A DNA stretch of 64,000 nt from Treponema socranskii subsp. paredis ATCC 35535 (GTDB lineage Bacteria; Spirochaetota; Spirochaetia; Treponematales; Treponemataceae), in contig KE332515.1 of the NCBI GenBank assembly GCA_000413015.1, positions 1,489,730 to 1,553,729 on the forward strand. Direction: 5' to 3'. Each line of letters opens with the position of its first letter. The stretch's first letter is position 1. Shown here in pieces: positions 1 to 9,000 of this stretch. A program made the translations under genes and the position numbers. A model generated the notes under the pieces. The model saw only the letters and a program-made list of their open reading frames with translations. It searched no databases and was not told the origin of the DNA.

Positions 1-2365
1 ACACATTACTTGCTTCGGCATCCGCTTCTTTCGATATGGAAAGAGGCGCAAAATCATGGGCGCCCTGTATTTTACCGGCAATACGGATCGTCCCCGAATA
101 CGGAGCACGCCACGCTCGAAACGGCGTTTGTTTATAATACGTTTCCGCATACTCTTTGATGTTCTTTTCCGTTAACGGACTCGTTACATCCGCAAGCGGT
201 ATGCCTTTAAAATCTTTCCGTTCAAAAACTATCTTTCGCCCGTCGATTTCTCCCGTATTCCTCAGATAATACAACCCTCTTTTTTTATTGTCTTTAAATA
301 CAATGTCGACTCGACCGTCCCCGTCAACATCCATAAACGAGCTTACCGTCGTCGTAGCGCTTTTTTGATAGACTTCCGAATACGTCGTCCCTGCACTCAA
401 GCCTACCGATCCCGCCCCGCTGTATATATTCCACCCCGTACTCGATGATGTCGTATACTCCGATTCTATCTTCGGTATGCGCTCTCCTTCCGAGCGCTCG
501 AAAGCCGTGTATTCGTCAAAACGATCTTCATATGCCGCCCCGTATTTCCCCTCATTTCGTAAAAACAAGTGCAGCCGATTGTCTTTCCACTGTACACGAT
601 CCGCCTTTCCGTCTCCGTTTATATCAATGAGCATATCGGTCGCATAGCCTGTGCCGCTCGATGTCGAACCGGTAAAACCTGCGGTTGTCCGCACGTCAAA
701 TACGTTCGTTCCGTAACCGCCCCCGGCCGATGCGCTTATCGACTGTCCCGAATTCTCGGATTTCCCGCTTTGCAGCTTCCCGTTTCCCCAGCGCACCGCT
801 TCGGCAAACATCCCTTCTCCCGTATACGCTTTGTTTTCTCCCTTCGGTAAATCTTCATACCCGAACGTATAAGCGTACGACGCTCCTCCGCGGCCTATGA
901 CGGTAAACCGATTCAGTAAGCTTACCCCCGCGAACCCTTTTTCATAGTCGAATCGATAGCTTCGAATTTGTCCCCCTTCCGTTTTCTCCCCGTAATAGGT
1001 TCGTATCGAAGTCAAGCGCTGCGCGCATTCCGTTATAAACTTTCCTCTGCCGTCCGTCCGTATATCCGCCCTGTCCGCGTTTTTTTCTTCGTCATATCCA
1101 AATGCGACTATGTATTTCCCTTCCGTATAGCTTCCGCCCCTATAATACCCCGTATACCGTATCTCATCGGGATATACATAGTTTGCATGCTTTTTGTATA
1201 TATATCGTACCGTGTTTCCGTGCGCGTCCGCTTCTTCCGTCAAATACCAGGTAAAAATTCCGTGTATACCTTCGGTCACACACGCGCTCTTTCCGTCCCT
1301 TCCGTCAGCATATCGTCCGTAGCGGCGTACCCTTCCCTTCCTGTCCGTCACTTCCCACCAGTCATCCGCCGTATTCCCGTTTTTTTCATGGTACCGTATG
1401 ATCCGCTCAAATGCCCCTTCCCTCTCCGGCCTATAACGGATGACACCCTTTCCGCTGTCTGCTCCGCTATCCCCGACTTTTTCAAGCACCGTACCGTCTT
1501 TCATATACGTATCGCTTCCGTCATACTTCGGAAGTCCGTGCCGCGTATCCGTCGTGATCACACTCCCGTAGCGGATATCGAAACCTTTTCCCATAATGCC
1601 GTTTCCGCTGCCGCTCGAATACGTAAGCATAAGCTCAGGCGTCATACCGCCTCTTCCGGAGGGAAGCGCAAGTTGAAATGAAAACGACGCATCTCCGAAG
1701 CTGTCGGCTTCAGGCCCGTTCATCTGTATCACGCCCGAAAGCGGATTTGCCGCTTCAAGGTTCTTTATGCTGTTGATATTAAAATCAAGCGGATCTGCCG
1801 TCTCAGGCAGCGTGAGCGTCCCGTTGATCATATCCGTAAAGTGCGTGCTCTCGCTTTCGATAAGACCTTCTTCTTCCAATAGCGCTCGCCTCGGAAGCGC
1901 CGTCCATACCTTCTTTTTCGTATCGTAAAAATATGTCTTAAGCTCTTCTAACGCTGCCCTCTTCCCTGAAAGCTCTTCCCCGTACGGGATCGTGATAACC
2001 ACTTCTTTTTCAAACTGCTGTCCTGCAGGTAAAAATCGATACCCACCTCGCCCTTCCGTCGCGTTATACAGCCGCTCTCCCGTCTCCGCCACGCGAAACA
2101 AACGCGTTATGCTTATCTCTGTATCTTTTTTCAATGCTCCCGGCGGTATCACGATCGATGCTCGCCCGAGCCGCACTTCCCCACCTTCCTCCGCTCTGAT
2201 AAGCGCACTCTCCTTCTCTCCCGTAAATGCCGCTTCTATCAAAGCTCTCGTACGTTTCCCTTCCGACACTTCCTGTGCAAAAGCAGAAAACGGAAAAAGT
2301 GTCACTATATAAAAAATCGCTGCCGAACATGCGATAACACGATGCTGAGTCGAAATTGTTCTCAT
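1..2365 (-). CDS. Second SpvB/Rhs-type giant exported protein, N-terminal 788 residues (runs off the window)
   Basis: The reading frame is open from an ATG at 2365 to the window edge, so no stop is seen. AAGGAG lies 8 bases upstream of the ATG. The N-terminus has a signal peptide (hydrophobic core, then FSAFAQ), a ZU5-like stretch containing IPPGALKKDTEI, and a Salmonella SpvB/TcdB-type N-terminal domain. Calcium-binding FG-GAP/VCBS-like motifs follow (DINGDGKADRV near residue 577, DVDGDGRVDIV near 677). It is the paralogue of the complete gene at 18945-29192; the first 200 or so codons are almost identical and the proteins then diverge. By family, the missing part should hold YD repeats, the Rhs core and a variable toxin tip. 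It follows the last lipoprotein gene of the T2SS cluster by 24 bases, so it is probably co-transcribed. Toxin function is inferred. Confidence 0.88.
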   Translation of the reverse strand, partial: MRTISTQHRVIACSAAIFYIVTLFPFSAFAQEVSEGKRTRALIEAAFTGEKESALIRAEEGGEVRLGRASIVIPPGALKKDTEISITRLFRVAETGERLYNATEGRGGYRFLPAGQQFEKEVVITIPYGEELSGKRAALEELKTYFYDTKKKVWTALPRRALLEEEGLIESESTHFTDMINGTLTLPETADPLDFNINSIKNLEAANPLSGVIQMNGPEADSFGDASFSFQLALPSGRGGMTPELMLTYSSGSGNGIMGKGFDIRYGSVITTDTRHGLPKYDGSDTYMKDGTVLEKVGDSGADSGKGVIRYRPEREGAFERIIRYHEKNGNTADDWWEVTDRKGRVRRYGRYADGRDGKSACVTEGIHGIFTWYLTEEADAHGNTVRYIYKKHANYVYPDEIRYTGYYRGGSYTEGKYIVAFGYDEEKNADRADIRTDGRGKFITECAQRLTSIRTYYGEKTEGGQIRSYRFDYEKGFAGVSLLNRFTVIGRGGASYAYTFGYEDLPKGENKAYTGEGMFAEAVRWGNGKLQSGKSENSGQSISASAGGGYGTNVFDVRTTAGFTGSTSSGTGYATDMLIDINGDGKADRVQWKDNRLHLFLRNEGKYGAAYEDRFDEYTAFERSEGERIPKIESEYTTSSSTGWNIYSGAGSVGLSAGTTYSEVYQKSATTTVSSFMDVDGDGRVDIVFKDNKKRGLYYLRNTGEIDGRKIVFERKDFKGIPLADVTSPLTEKNIKEYAETYYKQTPFRAWRAPYSGTIRIAGKIQGAHDFAPLSISKEADAEASNV
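1724..2342 (-). repeat. Direct repeat 1 (N-terminal coding part of SpvB/Rhs)
   Basis: This stretch matches 28536-29154 with a constant offset of 26,812 bases and very few differences, in the same orientation. It covers the signal peptide, ZU5-like part and start of the SpvB domain. Confidence 0.85.
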
Positions 2366-2389
2366 CTCCTGCGCTCCTTCTCTTCCCTG

Positions 2390-3046
2390 CTACATTTTGA
2401 TTTTCGTAAAGCGTACGTCAACAGGATTTTTCGGAAAGTCTTCATTCGGAGAAACGATTACAACATATCCCGTATTGCCGAATGCAAGTCTCGGAGCAAT
2501 CGAATCGGAAAATCGTGTCTCTTCTTCTCCGTTAAACGACAGTACAAAATTGTTCCCGTCTTTTACTATACCGATACGGTTTAGTATCGTTCCCTGATGT
2601 AAATGCGAAGAAGACCGCCACTCGCGCAGTTTTTTGTACCGCCCGTCCGTAATCTTTCCTATCGCGTACTTTCGCTCGCCATTGATAAGAACGCACAACA
2701 TCCTATTCCCCTGTATACAAAATACGATCCCGTAACCGCCCAACGTATTTCCCGACGCCTTTATCGCCTCTACCGTTATCGCTTCGAATTTTTGTTCGCT
2801 GTAATTTGTCTGAACCGTCCACAGCGTTGAGCCTTTTCCGCCGCTCATATAGGTTTTATCATTCGTCTTAAAACTCAGAGTCTCATTGCCGCTTTGCTCT
2901 CCTTTACTGAAGAGCGTCGAGTTTTGCGTTATCGTTGTCGTATCGGGATCCGCAATATATACTTCACTTGCCGACGGCAAGTCACACGCGGCACAGAACG
3001 TAATGAGTATCGCCCCAAAAGCGGCCGGTATCAGTCCAACCTTCAT
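2390..3046 (-). CDS. Lipoprotein with a concanavalin-like (LamG/DUF1080-like) fold, last gene of the T2SS-linked envelope set
   Basis: The 218-residue protein has a lipoprotein signal peptide ending in a lipobox (FCAAC, Cys near residue 21). The body is beta-rich with alternating hydrophobic and polar strands and short motifs such as GIVKDGNNFVLSFNG and GNTGYVVIVS, which recall laminin-G or 3-keto-disaccharide-hydrolase jelly rolls. I cannot name the family with certainty. The gene lies 24 bases after the FN3-like lipoprotein gene and 24 bases before the second SpvB/Rhs gene, all on one strand, which suggests one transcript. A role in binding glycans or envelope components next to the secretion machine is inference only. 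Confidence 0.8.
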   Translation of the reverse strand: MKVGLIPAAFGAILITFCAACDLPSASEVYIADPDTTTITQNSTLFSKGEQSGNETLSFKTNDKTYMSGGKGSTLWTVQTNYSEQKFEAITVEAIKASGNTLGGYGIVFCIQGNRMLCVLINGERKYAIGKITDGRYKKLREWRSSSHLHQGTILNRIGIVKDGNNFVLSFNGEEETRFSDSIAPRLAFGNTGYVVIVSPNEDFPKNPVDVRFTKIKM

Positions 3047-3069
3047 ACTAAGCCTCCGATAACGCCGTC

Positions 3070-3858
3070 TTATTCTATTTTATGCAATCCTATTTCGTAT
3101 GACAAGGGCGCCGACCCCGATGCGGAACTGTTCCACAGCCCCACTATATCCGCATATATCTTAAACCGTATATGTTGCGTTCCATTGCCGGTATTTTTGA
3201 CACTGAATCCCGTTCGGTTACTAATAGCGTCATCGATACCCGAATTATCAATTAAGTACCGAAAGTGCGTAACCGCATTCTCCGAAATCCCCGTTTCAAA
3301 AAGGGTTACATATGCCGTTCGACGCGGCGGTACGCTGACATAATACCAATCTTCATCGCGTAACAGCGTTCCGTCCCGAAACTTATAGCAGGGCATTGTC
3401 GCAATACAATCTCCTTCAAGATAGGTCGCCGTCTCTTTCGTATCGTTGTTTTCATACGCATCAGAAAGCAATCTGCCCGATCGTACCGCATACGTATACT
3501 TCTGTCCGTAAAAAAGTTTCGATCCCCGTATTTTATCGAGCCGATATAAAAAACGGTCATTCGTAACCATCAAAGAGGTAAAACTGTCCGTATACTCGGT
3601 TCCCGTCCCTCTATACACAACGGAAAATACCGGTGTCGCACTGTCGTCCGAACGCATAAGCACGAACTCATCCGCCCCTTCATCTGCTTTCCATGAAAGA
3701 TAAATCGTATTTACCTTCTTAAAACTCTCCGCGCGTGCAACATCTTGAAACGGATCATCCGTCGTACGAAGCACTATATCCGAAAGTGCATTCCGACATC
3801 CTCCCAAAAAAAATGCGCACAGCAGCATTGCACTGCCGATCATACGGTTTCTTTTCAT
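3070..3858 (-). CDS. Lipoprotein with a fibronectin III-like domain
   Basis: I chose the ATG at 3858, which follows the upstream stop (3864) by 5 bases. It gives a clean lipoprotein signal MKRNRMIGSAMLLCAFFLGGC with the lipid-accepting Cys at residue 21; the longer ORF would run into the upstream gene. Residues about 50-115 look like a fibronectin type III fold (IYLSWKADEGADEFVLMRSD, then TEYTDSF and YRLDKI). A later domain has YENNDTKETATYL and DEDWYYVSVPP, a pattern seen in PPC-like (bacterial pre-peptidase C-terminal) beta domains. It is probably an outer-membrane lipoprotein in the T2SS-linked operon. Its function is unknown; an accessory surface role is inferred from position. Confidence 0.8.
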   Translation of the reverse strand: MKRNRMIGSAMLLCAFFLGGCRNALSDIVLRTTDDPFQDVARAESFKKVNTIYLSWKADEGADEFVLMRSDDSATPVFSVVYRGTGTEYTDSFTSLMVTNDRFLYRLDKIRGSKLFYGQKYTYAVRSGRLLSDAYENNDTKETATYLEGDCIATMPCYKFRDGTLLRDEDWYYVSVPPRRTAYVTLFETGISENAVTHFRYLIDNSGIDDAISNRTGFSVKNTGNGTQHIRFKIYADIVGLWNSSASGSAPLSYEIGLHKIE

Positions 3859-3863
3859 TTCGC

Positions 3864-4895
3864 TTACAAAGCTCCCTTGTGCAGCCGATAGGTCGCACCG
3901 ATATTTGGTTTTATTGTTGTAAATGAGTCTTTCGTAAAAGGTATAGCAAACTCGATACTCGTAAACAATGCCCACTCCTCGTTCAGCCGATACCGATAGC
4001 CCATATGTATCGCAGCTCCGAACTGATTTTGTATATAGGTCGCGGTCTTTTCATATTTTTTATCGATCGTAAGGATAGCCAACTCATACAGCGGGCCGAA
4101 ACCGATATATACGCTGTGCGGATCGTGAATGCACAAATAACACATAAGCGGCGCGAAAATCGATACGCCGTGATACCCCGCCTTATATGCCGCAGGATTC
4201 CCGATACCGAACGTATAGCCTGCCGTAAGAACGAATGAAAACTCTATCGACATATCGCGCCATAAAAGTTTTTTCATCTTCGGAAACAATTCCACACCCA
4301 CATCGCTTCCGACGATCCCCAGTAAACGTGCATTCCAATTTCCTTCTATCGGCGACCAATACGAAATGCCGAACGGAAGACGGATCTCAAACGGCCGCAA
4401 ACTTTTCAGCGTTCTGTCGTCTTTTTCAAGTCCCAAAAAGACATTGAAATAACTGACGATCCGATCGACAAAGACGGCAATAAATCGATCGTAATGCGCT
4501 ATATCGTCAGCCGAAAAAAAGCTCTGTACCACGCTCCCTTCCGCGTGATCATACAAACGCAGTTCTCCCGTCCACGATACGTCGCTCGAGCGGATATATC
4601 CGTACAAAACATACCGATCCCCCGATATGCTGCAAACACGTGCGGCATCCGTTACCGATGCAATGTTCCCGTAATCGTTTTCGGAAAGCACTCGAAATGT
4701 AAGCAATCCTCCGAACAAAAATCGGTTTACCGCTTTCCCGATAGTCACGCCCGGATTTTCAAACTGCTCCGCTTTTCGATTATCCGCAGTATAACAGACG
4801 ACCGGCGCAATACAGACCGTATCTGCCGCCATTGCCTTCCAAAAAACGGCACATACTATGCCCACAGTACAAAGCACCTTACGATTGATCCGCAC
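3864..4895 (-). CDS. Exported beta-barrel-like outer membrane protein
   Basis: I chose the GTG at 4895: GGAGG lies 5 bases upstream and the reading starts straight into a signal peptide (VRINRKVLCTVGIVCAVFWK, cleavage after AMA). The longer ORF overlaps the previous gene deeply. The start overlaps the end of the upstream gene by 17 bases, so translation is probably coupled. The first half has a domain with DDIAHYDRFIAVFVDRIVSYFN. The second half alternates aromatic and glycine-rich strands (SIEFSFVLTAGYTFGIG, FGAAIHMGYRYRL) and ends NIGATYRL, typical of small outer-membrane barrels. It may be an outer-membrane partner of the secretion system; this is inferred from the operon. Confidence 0.78.
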   Translation of the reverse strand: MRINRKVLCTVGIVCAVFWKAMAADTVCIAPVVCYTADNRKAEQFENPGVTIGKAVNRFLFGGLLTFRVLSENDYGNIASVTDAARVCSISGDRYVLYGYIRSSDVSWTGELRLYDHAEGSVVQSFFSADDIAHYDRFIAVFVDRIVSYFNVFLGLEKDDRTLKSLRPFEIRLPFGISYWSPIEGNWNARLLGIVGSDVGVELFPKMKKLLWRDMSIEFSFVLTAGYTFGIGNPAAYKAGYHGVSIFAPLMCYLCIHDPHSVYIGFGPLYELAILTIDKKYEKTATYIQNQFGAAIHMGYRYRLNEEWALFTSIEFAIPFTKDSFTTIKPNIGATYRLHKGAL

Positions 4896-5574
4896 TTCGC
4901 CCTCCGCCTTGCTCCTCTTTAATAAACTTCTCCATCTCATCGAGCTTTTCGTCGGTAAATCCGTTTTTTCGGAGTATCGAACATTCCCGCAAAATCTCCG
5001 CATATACGCTGCTGTCGAGCCGATTCATACTAAACAGTGAAAAAATACGGCGAAAGCGCACCGTAAGATTGTCTTTTTGAAATGCAAGAATTTCCCCGTA
5101 CAACGCATACGCTTTTGCATAGTTCCCGTTAGTAAATAACGTATCCGCTTCCCGCGTTTTAAGCACAATGGAGGAGTCAAGCGAAGCCGTTTCGATACGC
5201 CTGCTCTTCTCTTCCGTAAGTAATGCATCATACGTACTGCTCATCTTCTTCGTCTCGTTAAACTGTGCCTGCGCACGTTTACTAAGCATCGTTACATTGC
5301 TGTCAGACGCCTCAAGCTGCTTACCCATTGCGGCAATACCCTCGGAAACCGAACGATCAAAATCCTCGATACGCGCTTCAAGCGAACTTTGTGCATCCTC
5401 AATATCTTTTTGTACCGAAACGATATCGTCGTGTAATGTCATAAGCGCCGCTTCCGTTCGCTTTGCAAAACGTATATACCATACCAGCAATACGATACAC
5501 ACGATAAACGTCATAATCGAAATGCCTAAAGCTATAATCGATGCCGTTATCTTACTCTTTTTGCGTCGTATCAT
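4879..5574 (-). CDS. Single-pass membrane protein with coiled coil and TPR-like C-terminus
   Basis: The 231-residue protein has a basic N-terminus (MIRRKKSK), one membrane helix at about residues 10-35, a long heptad-rich coiled coil (about 40-125), and a TPR-like helical pair containing FTNGNYAKAYALYGEILAFQKDN (about 147-170). There is no signal cleavage site, so it is probably anchored in the inner membrane with the coiled coil in the periplasm. It overlaps the upstream lipoprotein gene by 23 bases and the downstream gene by 17 bases, a tight operon. The architecture recalls GspM/PilO-type or scaffold proteins of secretion systems, but I see no direct family signature. Confidence 0.8.
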   Translation of the reverse strand: MIRRKKSKITASIIALGISIMTFIVCIVLLVWYIRFAKRTEAALMTLHDDIVSVQKDIEDAQSSLEARIEDFDRSVSEGIAAMGKQLEASDSNVTMLSKRAQAQFNETKKMSSTYDALLTEEKSRRIETASLDSSIVLKTREADTLFTNGNYAKAYALYGEILAFQKDNLTVRFRRIFSLFSMNRLDSSVYAEILRECSILRKNGFTDEKLDEMEKFIKEEQGGGRSADQS

Positions 5575-6145
5575 CTCCGCCTCTTACCGATATGATCTTT
5601 TTCCGAAAATCCTCAATGTATGAAGCCGTTCCTTCCTTCACTTCGATCTCTGAAAGCACCCTGAGCGCTTCGTCATACTTACCGCTTTTAAATAACACAA
5701 CGCTTTTAAGATATCGCGCATCATCTCCCCCGCCCACACTAAGCGCACGATCAACCAACCTAAGCGCTTCCTCTCCCCTTTCCGCATCGAGGGCGTCTTC
5801 TGCCTGATTGACAAGCTGTGCCGCATTTCCCATCTTGTAATACAATACAAGCGTCGTATCGAAAACAATGCTGTCGTGTATCCGCTCCCAACCTTCCTTT
5901 TCAAGCACCAGTTCATGCGCTTTCGTATCGTCAAGCGTAAACATAAACCTGCCGCGAACATCACTTGAGCCTATATACCTGCCGTCTATATACACACCGA
6001 CGCCGTGCACGCCGTTATTGTCATAATCATAAATCATCCCATGCATAACGCCGTCGGCATCAATTCCTTGTACCCCCGTACTCTTACAGGAAAAAAACAA
6101 TACAAGAGCACATACACAGATCGCTTTCCATACCCTGCCCTTCAT
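5552..6145 (-). CDS. TPR lipoprotein with carboxypeptidase-regulatory-like domain (pilotin-like candidate)
   Basis: The signal peptide ends in a lipobox (ALVLFFSC, Cys near residue 20). Residues about 30-105 resemble a CarboxypepD_reg-like or PEGA-like beta sandwich (YDNNGVHGVGVYIDGRYIGSSD, then FTLDDTKAHELVLEKEGWE). The C-terminal third has two TPR-like repeats (NQAEDALDAERGEEALRLVDRAL; YLKSVVLFKSGKYDEALRVL). Small TPR lipoproteins act as pilotins for secretins in type IV pilus and type II secretion systems, and this gene sits inside a T2SS operon. A pilotin role is therefore reasonable but inferred. Its start overlaps the end of the upstream GspL-like gene by 4 bases. Confidence 0.8.
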   Translation of the reverse strand: MKGRVWKAICVCALVLFFSCKSTGVQGIDADGVMHGMIYDYDNNGVHGVGVYIDGRYIGSSDVRGRFMFTLDDTKAHELVLEKEGWERIHDSIVFDTTLVLYYKMGNAAQLVNQAEDALDAERGEEALRLVDRALSVGGGDDARYLKSVVLFKSGKYDEALRVLSEIEVKEGTASYIEDFRKKIISVRGGDDTTQKE

Positions 6146-7785
6146 TTTCGTACCTCGTATATTTCACCGCCCAGATGTACTTCAAGCAATCCGTTCTCAT
6201 CAATACAACCGTCCCCGCTTTCACCTTTATTCTTAAACGGCAGCCGATACATCCTTCCGTCCCTTTCATCTTTCAAAAAAACATACCGCGCTTTTCCTTT
6301 CGTCCCGCCTTCTCCGATATAGCGCAATCTGTTTGTTATACGCCCTCTCTTCTCTTCCCCGCTTACCGCCGGCGCTTTTTGTTCCGTTTGTATCCGCGGT
6401 TTTACACGTGCGCTTTTCGGTGCCGAAAAAAACGCTTTTCCAATTTCAATCGGCATCACACCAAGCCTTTGTATATCTTCCTCGCTATAGGCAAACTCTT
6501 TACGAACACTTTCAGCCTTTATTCCCGTATATATGCGTACCGTCGCTTGTACCCCTTCTCCATAACTGCGTATACGAACGGAACTGCATTCAATCGCATC
6601 CTCCCCTGCACCCGCACTTTTTAAAAAATCGAATATCGCCTTACTCCCGCACTTCATGCCACATTCAAGCTCAGCATACCCCCCGTTCAACTTACACTGC
6701 ATATACTCTTCACTGCAGCCCGCTCCTTCGATAAGTTTCCGTACCCGCTGTGCATATTCCGAAACGGCTTCCCTCTCCATCCGCTCTCGCTTCTTCTTAT
6801 CTTTTGCAAGCGCCTCGCTGTAGTACGCGATTGCCTCTTCATCATCCATGCCCCCGTCGCTTACACTATTTCTTTTTCGCACAATACCGCTGTACGTTAC
6901 AAACTCCGCCGCCCCTTCCTTCGCCGAACGGCTCATCCTGATCTCTTCAATAAGATTATGCTTTTCAAAATTCGACAATACCACGATACCGTCTTTCGTA
7001 TGCACGTCAAGTTGAAACGTATTACCTGCTATGCTGATATTTTCAATTTTATCTCCGCTTCCGATACACCGATAGATAAGAGATGCGATCACATAGGGAT
7101 CAGGATTTTGGGCATACAACAACGCTTGATACTCCGCCCGAAGCGCTTCGGCCTGTTTCTTTAGCTCAGCTGACTGTACCTTCCGCGCTTTTTCCGCCTC
7201 TTCCAAAAGCCGACGATGCTCCTTTTCAACCCGCGCTCGCTCCGTATAGCGTACCGCAACTCCGCTCCCTACCGATCCGAGAACTAGCATGATCGCCGCA
7301 ACAATACCCAGCTTTTTCAAAACCCGTCCGTATCCCGCCGCAGGGAAAAGATCGTCTTTTTTGATCGCTTGTACCGGAGGCTCACGGATAACCGCATACG
7401 CACTGTCAATTTCCTCATCTTCTCCGTCAAAAACCGATGCCTTCGATGTTACAAGCGCTCCTTCTTGTATTTCCAGCTTTTCAATAAAATGCGACCCTAT
7501 AAAACACGCCTTCCCGCTGTACTTTCTTAGCCGATTCAATACATACCGTGTCGATGACGCCTTGTCTCCTTCACCGTAATCAAAAGGACACACAAAACAT
7601 AAGCAGCTGTGTTTTTGTTTTCCGTTCGCCAAAAGAATAATGCGCTTGTCCGAAAGCGACATCGGGTATTTTGAATGCAACAGTATTTTTGCCGCAGATT
7701 CCCGCTTCTTCTTCCCCATCGCAGGGATGTCGAGCACAAACACGGAATACTCCATGCGGTCGGCAAAGACATAGCTATGCTTCAC
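6142..7785 (-). CDS. GspL/PilM-PilN-like inner-membrane assembly protein of the T2SS
   Basis: This 547-residue protein has a cytoplasmic N-terminal region (about 1-155), one transmembrane helix (about 162-182, KKLGIVAAIMLVLGSVGSGVAV), a charged coiled coil (about 185-220), then periplasmic alpha/beta modules. The stretch around 230-290 (YVIASLIYRCIGSGDKIENISIAG) is typical of the PilN/GspL ferredoxin-like region. Its place directly after the GspK-like gene, overlapping it by 11 bases, matches gspK-gspL order in other T2SS operons. The N-terminal part appears to be a reduced PilM-like fold without clear nucleotide-binding motifs. A basic, proline-containing C-terminal extension follows. Function as the link between GspE and the pseudopilus is inferred from synteny and layout. 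Confidence 0.72.
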   Translation of the reverse strand: MKHSYVFADRMEYSVFVLDIPAMGKKKRESAAKILLHSKYPMSLSDKRIILLANGKQKHSCLCFVCPFDYGEGDKASSTRYVLNRLRKYSGKACFIGSHFIEKLEIQEGALVTSKASVFDGEDEEIDSAYAVIREPPVQAIKKDDLFPAAGYGRVLKKLGIVAAIMLVLGSVGSGVAVRYTERARVEKEHRRLLEEAEKARKVQSAELKKQAEALRAEYQALLYAQNPDPYVIASLIYRCIGSGDKIENISIAGNTFQLDVHTKDGIVVLSNFEKHNLIEEIRMSRSAKEGAAEFVTYSGIVRKRNSVSDGGMDDEEAIAYYSEALAKDKKKRERMEREAVSEYAQRVRKLIEGAGCSEEYMQCKLNGGYAELECGMKCGSKAIFDFLKSAGAGEDAIECSSVRIRSYGEGVQATVRIYTGIKAESVRKEFAYSEEDIQRLGVMPIEIGKAFFSAPKSARVKPRIQTEQKAPAVSGEEKRGRITNRLRYIGEGGTKGKARYVFLKDERDGRMYRLPFKNKGESGDGCIDENGLLEVHLGGEIYEVRK

Positions 7786-8608
7786 CCCGTTCTCCCTTAT
7801 AACGGATATGCTTTTCTATAAGGATATATTTTTCAACTTTTCTCGGAAATTCTTTTTCATACGGAACGGCCGCATACACTGCATCAACCGTACATCCCGC
7901 GGCAAAAAACGACGCTTTCCAAAATGCCGTCTTCACCCCTAAAAATCCCATAACCGGATGCCCTATCCCCACTCCGAGAATTTCGGCAATATCGCTGTCC
8001 GCCAGTTCGCTTTGACTGCTTTTGATTTTAAGAATATACGCTTTATCTTTATATGCTTCGATACCCGAAAGCTGTAGCAGTACCGATAACAGCACTTCGC
8101 TTGCCGTGTTGATATTAATAAGCGGAAACGAATTGATAAGCGGAAAGACGCTTCGCATCTTCCCCGCGGTGCGTCGTTTAGTGATTGCTTCAATGATTTT
8201 TTCAGACCCGTATTGCGCGGAAATCCAGCCGTATGTCACTTCAAGCCTATCCGCTATAAGCGCATCCCGTACCGCTTCAGTATTGAGAATCTTTTCACTT
8301 AATAATTTTGTATTGATACCCGTCGATATGTCGGTTACATCAAGATGATACGCTTCATACGCTCGGAGTACGGCCGCTCGATTGTTCCCCCGCTCCGTAT
8401 CCGCGTCATCGTGTACCAGTGACTGCATGGAAGCGGTCACGGCCGAAAGTATATCACCTGCTTCGTTTTCTCGCGCGTAGCGCACACGGTAGCGCTCGGT
8501 CAGGTTTTGGGTCCCTGACGTATACAGCAGGATTGCTCCCACGCCCGAAAATAAAATCGTCATAAGTACAAGCGTACCTGCAAATATCGAGCCGCGTTCG
8601 CCGTTCAT
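7775..8608 (-). CDS. gspK: GspK-like minor pseudopilin
   Basis: I chose the ATG at 8608, which overlaps the upstream stop as ATGA. It starts MNGERGSIFAGTLVLMTILF, a GspK-type prepilin signal: short leader, Gly at -1, a long hydrophobic helix and no Glu at +5, as is usual for GspK. The globular part contains LININTASEVLLSVLLQLSGIE (about residue 165-185), the helix-hairpin-helix-like 'NxNTA' element found in GspK. Family knowledge places this protein at the tip of the pseudopilus with GspI and GspJ. Length (277 residues) is close to the family norm. Confidence is good because the neighbours are also pseudopilins. Confidence 0.85.
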   Translation of the reverse strand: MNGERGSIFAGTLVLMTILFSGVGAILLYTSGTQNLTERYRVRYARENEAGDILSAVTASMQSLVHDDADTERGNNRAAVLRAYEAYHLDVTDISTGINTKLLSEKILNTEAVRDALIADRLEVTYGWISAQYGSEKIIEAITKRRTAGKMRSVFPLINSFPLININTASEVLLSVLLQLSGIEAYKDKAYILKIKSSQSELADSDIAEILGVGIGHPVMGFLGVKTAFWKASFFAAGCTVDAVYAAVPYEKEFPRKVEKYILIEKHIRYKGERGEA

Positions 8609-9000
8609 GTTCCCCCGCTTATCGGCACCGATGCAAAAAGACTTTCCGTAACATATTCTCGCCCGCTGAAAGTCCACGTAACCGTAAACCCGCTCTCCCT
8701 TCCTCCGCTCCCGCGTAGCATATCGATTTTTACAATCGTTATGTCGGGATCATTCGCAAACCGTTGCAAAAAAGAGGCGGCCTCGGAAAGCGCATACTCA
8801 CCCGTATCTTCCCAATAGGGGATCGTTATATCGGATACGGCTTCGCGAACCTTCCTGTCAAAAGAAAGCATCCGCACCGCTTCGCTTCCCGCACCTATTG
8901 CCTTTCCCGCATTCCTCTCATACGCCGTATATACTCCCGCCGTTGCTGCCGAAAGTAGCGTAAAAAGCGCCAACGAAATAAGCAATTCACCGAAGCGCAT
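8605..9000 (-). CDS. gspJ: GspJ-like minor pseudopilin without visible leader peptide
   Basis: The 131-residue protein starts MRFGELLISLALFTLLSAAT. The Glu sits at residue 5, so the visible start matches the mature N-terminus of a type IV pilin-like protein. No in-frame ATG, GTG or TTG is found in the preceding 11 codons that would supply a basic leader ending in Gly. Either a non-standard start is used or the protein is inserted unprocessed. The helix is followed by a small beta domain (DIPYW-like strand, ITIVKIDMLRG, GFTVTWTFSGRE). The gene overlaps gspI by 14 bases and gspK by 4 bases. The J assignment rests on order (I-J-K) more than on sequence. Confidence 0.75.
   Translation of the reverse strand: MRFGELLISLALFTLLSAATAGVYTAYERNAGKAIGAGSEAVRMLSFDRKVREAVSDITIPYWEDTGEYALSEAASFLQRFANDPDITIVKIDMLRGSGGRESGFTVTWTFSGREYVTESLFASVPISGGT

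Noticed and set aside
968..1681. A 237-codon plus-strand ORF
   Set aside because: It lies opposite the SpvB domain of the partial Rhs gene, whose frame is clearly coding. It is a shadow.
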